DNA of 64,000 bases, from contig NC_020167.2 of the NCBI RefSeq assembly GCF_000224145.3, positions 591,768-655,767 on the forward strand. Direction: 5' to 3'. Positions 42,936 to 53,140 of this stretch are shown here, in pieces (the stretch's first letter is position 1; each line of letters starts with the position of its first letter). The DNA is from Ciona intestinalis. Taxonomy: Eukaryota; Chordata; Ascidiacea; Phlebobranchia; Cionidae. Under the pieces are notes generated by a model. The model ran no database searches and was not told the origin of the DNA. It saw only the letters and a program-made list of their open reading frames with translations. The position numbers and the translations under genes are program-made.

Positions 42936-45900
42936 TTATTTTTGAGGCGTAGTTTGAACTCGCTTAGTTTTCGGTGATTTAATTGTAACTCTGTTACGAG
43001 TTATCCTTGGAGTGCCAGGTACCGACTTCTTCGTATTTTCCTGGTTTGTCTTATTTTTCCTTTTCAGTTTACTGCTTGTGATTTTGTTGGATGCTTTAGT
43101 TTCATTTTCTCCGTCTTTCTTTTCGGAAGATTCTTTTGGTTTTGCAGATGTATTGCCTTGATTTCTGGATAAACATTAATTTATTACATACTTTCACAGT
43201 CTAATATTTATATTACTAGTTACATAACCATAGAAACAATAATATTCTAAAACTTAACTGTTCAACATCACCCAATGAGCTTCTAGACTCTTCAAGTTTG
43301 ACGTCTTTATCAACAAAAATTTTCTTTTCATCTACGAATTTTTGCATCCAGTCAGGAATGGAACCGTCACCTGTTGTTTTTGTCTTCTTTCTCACACGAG
43401 GCCTTCCTCTGTCAGGTACGGTCAAGGTTTGGGTGTCTGCAATCAAATTAGTCAATATTATGTGATACTTTATTCGAAAACCATCCATTACGTGTGTCAT
43501 TTGCTGCCGATGGAGAAAGTTCAACATTTTCAGGATTATCAGAATTCACTTGGGAAACAGTGACTTGTGGAAGTTGTGCAGTTTCTTCATCTTCCTCTAG
43601 GAGTTCCTCATTTACACTGGAAACAAATGAAAAATATTTAAGCGCAACCATAGTGGAACTGGGAAGATATAAATGAATTCAATAATTTTATATCTTCGGT
43701 CACGATAACGTAGAAAGGGGGGAGTTCGAAAAGAAAAAAGACGGTCAGTAACAATAAAACAAGGATTGTTAAAACATATAGACTAAGTAACCTGATAGCA
43801 AGCTGAGATGGAACACTGTGTAAATACGAAGGATGACGACGCTCCAATCCTCCACGAATAATTTTACTCAAATCTCGAAGCTGCAACAAAACAATTAGAA
43901 ATTTGTTGAAAAAGATGATGCAATCATCACCTCATCAGGATTCATCATGGTGATCTCCCCGTGAATGTTTTTCCTCCAATCTGCTCCATCCGTCTTTCTC
44001 CGCATCCGACTGATCCGATGATTAGGAGAAGGTTGGTTCCGCTTCCCTGATTCTCCAATCTGGTTCATTTCCAGAAAATAAAATTATAAAAAAATATCTT
44101 AATAATGGCATCATGGCTCTGTGGTTAAAGGTCTTAGAATTCTAGACTTAATGTTGTCACCATAGTGACATTGTTTTGGGGTAACTCAGAAAATAGAAGT
44201 CATATATCAGTAATTGCTTCAACCCAGTGACTTCTAATAGGTTGTCTGAATTGTCAGTCACACAAAGAAATAATCAATCGCAAAGTTTTATCAGGTAACT
44301 TGTAAGCAGCACGATGTGCAGAAACAAAACACCCGTGTTGGAACAACAGTCGTTGCTCCACCACAAGAGGATAAATAAGTTACACTTATTATTGTTACAA
44401 CAAAGATTGGCAACTAAAGCATTGATACTTACTTCAAATTTAACTTTTGGATTCTTTAATATTTCATTATCTGATGTGACAACTACATGAGGATGATCTT
44501 GGTTGCCTGAAATGAAAAATCAACTTATGCATTCATAACCAGAGTCATACAAAGCAGATTGTTACTTATTAAAATACTGTTTTGTTGGTTAAGTATTAGC
44601 AGAAAGTCATTGTAGAAGTCATACCAACACATAGCAGACCAAATGATAAAATTGTGCCCCCCATTACCTGTGCAAACCATGAGATCAACTATAAGTGTTT
44701 TTAGCTAAAATTTAACTGGACACTGACAGCCTCTCAGAGAGTAGTACCATGTTATTATAACAATAGATTTATTTACATTGTCACATTAGTATTGTCACAA
44801 AAAACATGCCTTGTTTGATCCCTTGTTTTGTAAGCCCTGCTTAATCACATAGCACAATACGTTATTAACTTTATCTCACCATTTCCTTTGCTAAGGTTGA
44901 TAACATTCTCGGAAGGAAACCATCCGTGAGAACCTCTCATCATCCCGTGAACCTCCTCCATCACCGTGAGAAGATCACCTTCCTTGAGATTCATCTCATG
45001 AGCATCACGTGCATGATGATTCTTGATCACACGAACAGCTCGTTTCAAACGAACGACTCCTTTAAGAATACAAAAACTAATTATGCTAAATAATTCTCCA
45101 AGGCTTTCCCAACATAACTTTACAAAGTGTAACAAGGTGCAAATGCGTCTGGTTGGGGTAAAGCCACAACTCAACATTGGCAATTTCTAAAGTACAACCC
45201 TTTTGTTATTTCTCCATGACAACTTTATATTCGTAAATTACAATTTGCCGTTTAGAATTGCCTGGTGGACACAAATGTCAAATAAAAACAATTATTATAA
45301 AAATGAAACCATCAATTTGAAGTTGGTTTTTAATTGTTTCATCTTCCTCATGTTTGGTTTTCCTTCTTTCCTTCCTTCTTTGTTCATGACGTTGTTTCAA
45401 CATCATCTCTCGTCGTTCCATCGATGTCGATTGTTTGTCTTCTACAACTTCATTCTCTTGTTTTTCACGTCTATGAACACATGTGTATAAACTGTTGGTG
45501 GAAGACATTACGTAAATCTGATCTGAAACCCTAGAAAATTATTTATTTAGGTCACCTTCATTAATTAGCCCAAAAAGAAGGAAAAAGCGACCAAATAAAA
45601 TGTTGATACCCAAAATAAACTTTTCAGAAAAACTTTATTAGATTTATTTAATATTTTTCTAATCGATACCTTACAGGTGGTCGTCTTGGAGAATTAGATT
45701 GGCTTCTTACACTGAGCATTGTTTCATCATCAGATACCCTGGGGCTTGGACTTGGACTACGTGCGAGCGAACCCAACGTGCCACGCCTCACTGCATACGG
45801 ACTTGAGGAAAATCCAGTCAAAGTATTTGAACCAATGCTGGCTCGCGATTTGCGTGAACTTGCAAATATTTCGTTCAAAGTAGATTTTGCTGCTGATGAG

Positions 45901-48900
45901 AAAGATGTTTCAACCTGTTTAGAATATCATTGGTTACAACAGATTTAATCAGTTGTATGCTGTAACCACACGTATTAGGTTATTACAAAGTTGCATTTTT
46001 TTGTAATTAAATTAACAATAAAACAATAAAAGTTGCGTTAATGAATTTTAAATACATACAAACTTGTAGGAGAAAGTTCATATAAACATTAACCTTTGTT
46101 GTGTCATGTTCTTCAGGTTGCAAACTCGCTGGTTCTTCAGCAAACTGTGTATTATCACGCGCCAACTTCTTATATGCCTCAATTGAGATGGCAACAAATA
46201 AATTCATGACAATCATGTCAACAATAAGATAACATGAAACAAAATAAAATGCAGAGGGCCAACCTATTACATGTAAAAACATTGTTTAAACTTATATTAA
46301 TAAATGTATAAGTTAAGTTCAGGTATGGTACTGGTCATTGAATAATGTAACCAAATTATAACTTTCAACTTGAAACGGCAGGTTGAACTATCACTCTGAA
46401 TAAATATAGCTGAATGCAACTTGCTTTAACACTGTGTGTCCGGAAAACGACAGTCGTTATAACACGGGGTTCTATTGCATACAGCTTGTGCCAGCTTACA
46501 AGTTACTACATATGTAAATTTGTGGAGTTTTTTCTCTATAGGTTTTAGACAACCAATTAGTGACCACTAGGTTATCGCCGTTAAATGTCTTCATCTATGT
46601 CAGCTTTAAATTTACGACTTACAACTGGAACTAAAATAAGTAAAAGGTAACCTGCATCGTTCATTGCTCCTAACATGATCTCATGCCAATCATTTGTTGT
46701 CACGATTTGAAATACAATAAGCAACGAGCATCCAAATGTTTCAAACCCAACACCACAACCATATTCAACGTAACTACCGGTATAACCACGAGCTTCACTT
46801 CTATATAATGTCCTGTAAAGAAAAATATCAAACTATTTAAAAGAAAACAATAAAACAGAATATAGAACAAGGTATATAGACTACATACATTAATTGTTTT
46901 TGAAATTATGTAGTTATAATATTCAGCAATGAAAATGAAATTAAAATTTAAAAATTATATTATGTTGTATTTACACAAGCTCTAAAGCAACCTACTTGTC
47001 CTGGAAAATTTCAAGTCCAATAACGGCATACAAATATATGATGGTGATCACAAGTAATATGAGGTCAAACATCACAGGGTAAATATTTTGAAGCACGATG
47101 ACGGCTGATCGAGCATGTTGTGAGTTAAAAACTGCCCGGATTAAAATGGCAACACTTGACACCACAACACATGCACCCAGGTTGATGGGGCTGGCACGTG
47201 GTACCATGTACCATAAAACATACCTGTAAGATTAACAATTAAACAACTTGTAAATCCACATAATGTTAAATAGGGAACTTTAAATAGAACAGAAGTAATA
47301 TTACAAATTTCTATAGCAACAATAGACGGTAAATATTAAACTATGAATTACTGTTTGTTAAGGTCTACTTGAGGTTAATTTAATATTGTGTGAATATTTA
47401 CCATACAATACAACCGATTGAAGCTGTTATAATCATCAGGATATCTAGTACATCAAATAAATTCCACAAGCCTTTCCCATCTGCTACCACTCGAAATATC
47501 GCCTCAATCACAAATATGATTATAATTGTTGTTCTTGTTGATTGAACAGCAAGTTGCGCATTGTCACTGATACCAGACCACATCAAGCAGAAGAGAATGC
47601 TGCAAGTATATTTAAATAAACCAATTATTTTTACACCGTTAGATCAGTGAGAATTGCATCAGTAAGGTTCAGATGCCAAACTTTAATTTCTGGGAAATGC
47701 AATTATGATAAAAAGTTGTGATACATTTTCGGAGCCTGCCCTAAGAATTATGGGCAAAAAAATAAAAATATAACAACTAAAGTCACTAAGCACATAAAGC
47801 ATAGTTGAACATTAGTTACAAACTAACACAACAAACATGCACAGACCTGTGTAGTAATATAAGAACAAGAGTTGCAACAGAAGTAGCTCGAGCCTGCATG
47901 TTAATACATGTTATATCACACATTTTGTTAGTAAGGCATGCAACACAGCATGCAATCTTACATCTTATTTTTTTTTAATTTTAGGTAAATAGTTTAATCG
48001 TAATCAATAATTCCTCTGCTTAAAATTACACAATGGTTTCTTAAGCAATATTTGGTTGCTAACCAAACATAAAGTTTGGGCAAATATTCCACTATGTTGC
48101 TTTGTTCATCATGGCATTATAATATGATAACTAGATTGGCCATGCTTCTGCAAATATTTGAATAATATTTGATCAATGATATCTCATGAAATGATCATGA
48201 GGCTTATGTAAAGGAGAAACCAGACAAACAAATTGTTCAAATTAAAATTCATAACCTTATATTGTGGCTATGGAAGCCACACCACCACACATGAACTCAC
48301 ATGAACAATTATTCTACAGATCTTTTGAATAAAACAACACAACTTTGAATTACAAACTGTGCTGTTATCATCATTATTATGAAGTTCAGCTTCAAATTCA
48401 AAACTGAGTGTTTCAATAAGTTTGGTTGTCCAATCATATGAATCAATTACTCCGTCCCCATACATGCTTATGTAATTTATTAACTCTTGGTTTTCTTCTC
48501 TTGTATTCTGTGAGAATTATTAAATTAAACCATTTATAACATTGAGTCGACCATTTCGCACCTTTGGCTTTAGAATATGAAATAACTCGGTTAGTTTTGG
48601 ATCATTTACTGAAAGTTGTCCGTTACCAAGTGGATCCATGAGATTCCAGGCTTTTGCTAATTCTTCCCTTTGCTGTCTGCAACATCAAAGCATATATATA
48701 CGACAGTAATGGCTGAAATGTTGCAGACGAGTAAAACCAGACCTACATTTAATAAGTATGACAGAAACTCTATAGAAAAAGTTTGATTTGTGGTATCATC
48801 AGAGCCTGAAGATGAGATGCTTTATGACAAGCAAATAATTTAATTCAACTTAAACATGGTGTACACATTAATGGTAATATATATACTGTATATTAAAATA

Positions 48901-51142
48901 TATAATAAAACTACAAACATAATATTTTACAACTCTCCAATGTACATTGCTTTCAGTTTAAATTGTTTACAAATACCTTCTTTCCTGTTTAACATGCCGC
49001 TTGCTATAATCCCAGTAACTCTCCACGATAATTGCAAGCAAGATAGCAGTTAAGAAGAAAACTCCAGCATACAAAAATAAACCAAAGTAAAAAAAATTGG
49101 CCCAGTTTTTAACAAATGCTGGAATGATGAATTCCTATTTAAACAGAATGGAGTCAGTATATTTTTTCTCACCCTGCTATGTAATTCAACTTACTGGGTA
49201 GTTTTCAGTGGACATCAGCACAAACATGTGCAAGGCTGCATTGGCAACCTGATCAAAGGCACTGCAATGAATCATATTTAAAAATATTCCGATTTATATA
49301 AAATATAATAGCATGAACAACCTACCCTGTGTATATATTGGTGCAATTCCAACTGAAACATACATGAAGTTTTAAAAATTATTCTTAGTTTTCTTGGATG
49401 GTTTATAAACACAAATGTAATTTAAGTGAATGTACCTGTAAGTTTCATTGGAACAAGTCTGTGGGAGAGAATGGTAATCGTCCATAAATACATGGAGTCC
49501 GATTGAAGCAAAAGTGATGATAAATATTGCAATAATAAGAAGCACCTGATATTATACGGAAGGTAAAACAGTTGTTTGTATTATAAAAAAACATATTTAC
49601 CTTTCCAAGTTTACTAATGATACTCAACAATACATTAAATATATGAGCAACGTTCTTCGACTTGCACAAAAGCATTGATGCGCGAAGACATCGAAACGGG
49701 CACAACAATCGCTGGTAAAATATATCATTAACATGGATATTACTATTTTTATAGCATACTTACAGTCTGTGTTGCCACCTCAATTATTAACACTACAAGA
49801 TCAGTAAGAAATAAGAAAGTAAACACCAGCTCAACACTAAAACAAACAGTATTTATCAGTTAAGTTTTAAGACATAGCAACAACCCATCAACTAACCGTA
49901 TCCAGAAATTTTCTTTGGCTGACCAGATATTTCTCCAAGTTAGAAATTTGATATGAACAACAAGATCAACAATATAAACCAATAAACAAAGTGCATCTAT
50001 GCAAGGTATGGCTGGATTTACTGATGTTTGCCTGTACGGGTAATAGACTATATTACTAATAGTATAAGACTTATCAATCTGTATTACATTTAAAAAGGGG
50101 AAAAAAATGTTTAAATAAGGAAGTTAGCCTTATGGCCTAATGGGTGGGAAACACAATAAAAATATTTTAAGTTTCTAGGCCAGATAATCATGGTAATTGT
50201 ACTGGTAACCTACCACTTATATCCAATGGTTGCGGGAATGAAAGGTTGCTCCCATAGCATCATAAGGCAATGAACAGCAATGACTAGGTACAAGAGACGT
50301 GTCCACCACACATTTGAAATGATTTTGAAGCATCTGAAACAATTATCGAATGCATTTGACTAAATTCTACACAACTTAGTTGACACAAACATTTTTATAA
50401 TATGTTACTTACTTGGTAATAGCTGGTGATTTAAACGTTGCACGAGCCTCACCAAACCTACCACGACCGTTTATTGCATCGTTAATATGAGCAGCTGCCA
50501 GTTTTAACTGAAGATTATCATTCAAGTTCTTTGCAAATTTGCTGGTTAAAGTATCACTCTGTAAATATAAAGCATGTTATGTGGGTTCACAATAAGATAT
50601 GTTTCACTTACCCCATGCATGTTGGGATTAAGAATAAAAGCTGGTGACAGCAACGATATGTGCGCAAAGTTTTCAACGGAATTACGTTTCTTTAGTTTAT
50701 ATGAAAACTTTATGGAATTCGTTTCATTTGCATTGTCTGCTTCAATAATTTCTTTGCACATCACTGACTTGAACATTGCCCTGATTCGATTCAAACCCAT
50801 AGTAAACTTATTATCTGTATGGTTGGCTATTAAAGTGTCTGCAGTGTTCACATCTGTTGTCGATGGAACTTTGCCTGGTTCATGATGATGGTTGCCTCCA
50901 TTTTTATTAAGTGCGGCAACTTTTCCATTTGTTGCTTTTGGATCCGATATTGTGTTTATGTCACTTTTTGAAAACCCTTCCACCACAACATCATTATTTG
51001 TGACACCGATTCTTCGCTGCTTAGGAAATTTTTTAAATAGTTTCTGTGACGTGCTCTGTTTATCCATGTTGGGGAAAAGAGCCGGAGATGCTTTTTCTTC
51101 ATTTTCACCTAATTCCGTTACATTCGCTATGTGATTTTGCAT
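42936..51142 (-). CDS. Two-pore-channel-like cation channel with C-terminal SH3-like domain
   Basis: Twenty-five exons from 51142 to 43259 keep frame for about 1,280 codons; a Lys-rich last exon ends at 42936 (its junction is uncertain). Channel repeat I spans about residues 230-490, with pore LHMFVLMSTENYPEFI. A degenerate EF-hand-like pair (DPLGNGQLSVND; YGDGVIDSYDW) follows at about 510-560. Repeat II spans about 600-850, with pore IVFQIVTTNDWHEIM and S6 MNLFVAISIEAYKKL. Two 6-TM repeats with an EF-like linker fit animal two-pore (TPC) channels of endolysosomes. The S4 helices are charge-poor. The tail continues through Ser/Pro-rich and Arg/Glu-rich stretches to an SH3-like fold at about 1027-1080 (MNLKEGDLLTVMEE ... 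RGSHGWFPSENVINL) encoded by exon 45059-44880. Ordinary TPCs are about 730-900 aa and lack this. The start follows TTATTAG, so the ATG may be trans-spliced. Confidence 0.75.
43682..43790 (-). repeat. Family C retroposon fragment in channel intron
   Basis: TTCGGTCACGATAACG ... AAAAGACGGTCAGTAACAAT. Confidence 0.6.
44105..44375 (+). repeat. SINE in channel intron
   Basis: Head TGGCATCATGGCTCTGTGG, then ATAGGTTGTCTGAATTGTCAG and the end AACAACAGTCGTTGCTCC. Confidence 0.75.
46425..46595 (-). repeat. SINE, head missing, in channel intron
   Basis: CCGGAAAACGACAGTCGTTA, GCTTACAAGTTACTACATAT and ACAACCAATTAGTGACCAC. Confidence 0.75.
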
Positions 51143-51353
51143 CTAATAAATACAACCAAAAAAATTAAGAAAGTCCATGATCTCAAAAACAATACATACA
51201 AAGTAAATTAGGTACTCTGAAATTAATTTCAAAAAAATAAAATATAATCCTACATATAAGTGTTGTACATGCTGCAGTATAACACATTTAGTTTTAGCAT
51301 AATCTCTTTTTCATACCAATATCGACTAAAATGAAATCTTTGCAGTTAGTCTA

Positions 51354-51761
51354 ATACCCTTTTTGCATGGTCACTTTTATGCGCGTAAGTACTCGCATAT
51401 TTACTCGCAAAAACAAAGTTAACCTGCATAACGTCATGAGCGTGTTACCTGCTGTAGGAAGTTGGTTATTACTCGCATTATGCGAGTAAAGAAAAGTATA
51501 GTGGAAGTACAGTTTTACTTTTAGGAGCCTAACCTTTTCCAATTATTATTTTTACAGGATTTAATTTGGTAATAGCACCATGAGGTGTTAAAACTTATTT
51601 TATGGACTAGTTTTAACAATATTGCGCTAAAATAAGCTTACTGAAAGTTGATACGCGCATAAACCAATGACCATGCAAAATAACGCCGTTAGCGAGTTAT
51701 CATATGACGAGTTAATGTGGATCGCTATTCGCATTAACTTTTTACCATGCAAAAAGGGTAT
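51354..51761. mobile_element. TIR element, 408 bp, upstream of channel gene
   Basis: The perfect 18-bp ends are ATACCCTTTTTGCATGGT (51354-51371) and its reverse complement (51744-51761). The interior has repeated ACTCGCA words near the left end. No coding frame of note. It begins about 210 bp upstream of the channel ATG. Confidence 0.85.
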
Positions 51762-51984
51762 AATAGTGAATGAACTCCAACTAAAATACAAATCAAAGTT
51801 TTAAAAACACTCTTACGCAGGGTGTTTTAAGATATGGGAGCCCGCCCAGCCTATATGTAGCATATATGCATCCCCTTTGTGGTATCACATCACTATATTG
51901 GTAAAACAATTGTAACATCATATTTGACATATGTCAATGTGCCCACGGATTTAAAATATGCCACTGTTTTACAGGATTGAATTT
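51762..51984. other. Intergenic DNA
   Basis: Nothing recognisable. Confidence 0.4.
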
Positions 51985-52265
51985 AACTTGCTTTATCCTC
52001 GCGTGGCGAGAAAAATATAGTAGGTATTTAACGAAAATGTTCTCTGTTCTGTTTCATACACCTCCTGTCTGCTCATTTTATACTGCACATACAACTTTGT
52101 GCGAGATTTTTTTATTTTCGGCACTAGTGTAGAATCCTATAGTAGGCTACGTTACAGGTTAATTTGGTCAACCCATTAGTAAACACTTGGTTGGTTGGTT
52201 TAATTATCGTTAAGTGTCTTACCAACGACACATACGTCGGACAAGCCTAACCCCTGTTTCATGGA
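51985..52265 (-). repeat. Composite SINE, diverged and interrupted
   Basis: TTTATCCTCGCGTGGCGAG, ACACCTCCTGTCTGC and TAAGTGTCTTACCAACGACA. At about 52121-52140 a short GCACTAGTGTAGAATCC end like that of the 11988 element interrupts it. Confidence 0.65.
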
Positions 52266-52656
52266 TCAGGACGTAATAAGGCTTTATCTGCTACGTTACA
52301 TACTTGCTCTGGCCACTTCGTTTAAACTTACAATATGTGTGTTTCGCTGACTAGTTGTTGTAGGACTGTGTGTGTTTTATTTAGAAAGAAGAAAAAGATG
52401 AAAAAAGCTTGTGTACATTGGCAACATAGAAACTCATAAATAAATATCGCTTTTGTTGGGGACCAGAGCCATAGAAAAGTTGTTTATTCGACTCTTTTGG
52501 GGACCATCCGAATACAACACTAATATAAACTAGTTTTCAACTGATAAGAAATGCAGTTAAGGTGGTTTCACGTATAGTTTGTATATAAACATGTTAATAT
52601 ATATATTGTTACTAATTCCATCTTCATTGTATTAGTTAATCTGATTTTAGTTGTAT

Positions 52657-52714
52657 CATGGCCTACTAAAAATATATATATATATTTAGTAAAGATATCT
52701 TTAGTAGACCATGG
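52657..52714. repeat. Palindromic hairpin repeat, copy 2 (expanded core)
   Basis: Ends CATGGCCTACTAAA and TTTAGTAGACCATGG, with a nested TA-rich palindrome in the core plus AAGATATCTT. Confidence 0.7.
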
Positions 52715-53140
52715 TTGTATTTGAAAAGATAAAATAATATAGAAGGGTGGGAAATACCAAACCCGGGCAAATACAGGACTTTAGGGGTACCTATTTTATG
52801 ATACACAAAAACAAATGTTACAGTATTATTGGACAGTATTCTCACGGTCCAACAAAGTGCGCGGCAATATTTACCTTATTCCATAAAAATATTTAGCCTT
52901 CGGAGTTCAAGATATATCAAACTTTGTCACACTAGTATTTATACTACAGATCACATGAAACAATTTTGCCAAAAAATAAAATTTAATGTAAGATCTACTA
53001 CAGTACATTATTATATAGGTACTATATATCCAGTAAAAAGAACTAAAAAATAAACAATTATTGCAAATGCTGATTTTTACAAAGTGCAACTATATACACA
53101 CAGTGACATATATATGGTATACGCATATATGAATTCAATG

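Noticed and set aside
50574-51134. Two plus-strand frames opposite the channel's first exon
   Set aside because: Shadows of a long coding exon; no splice or motif support.
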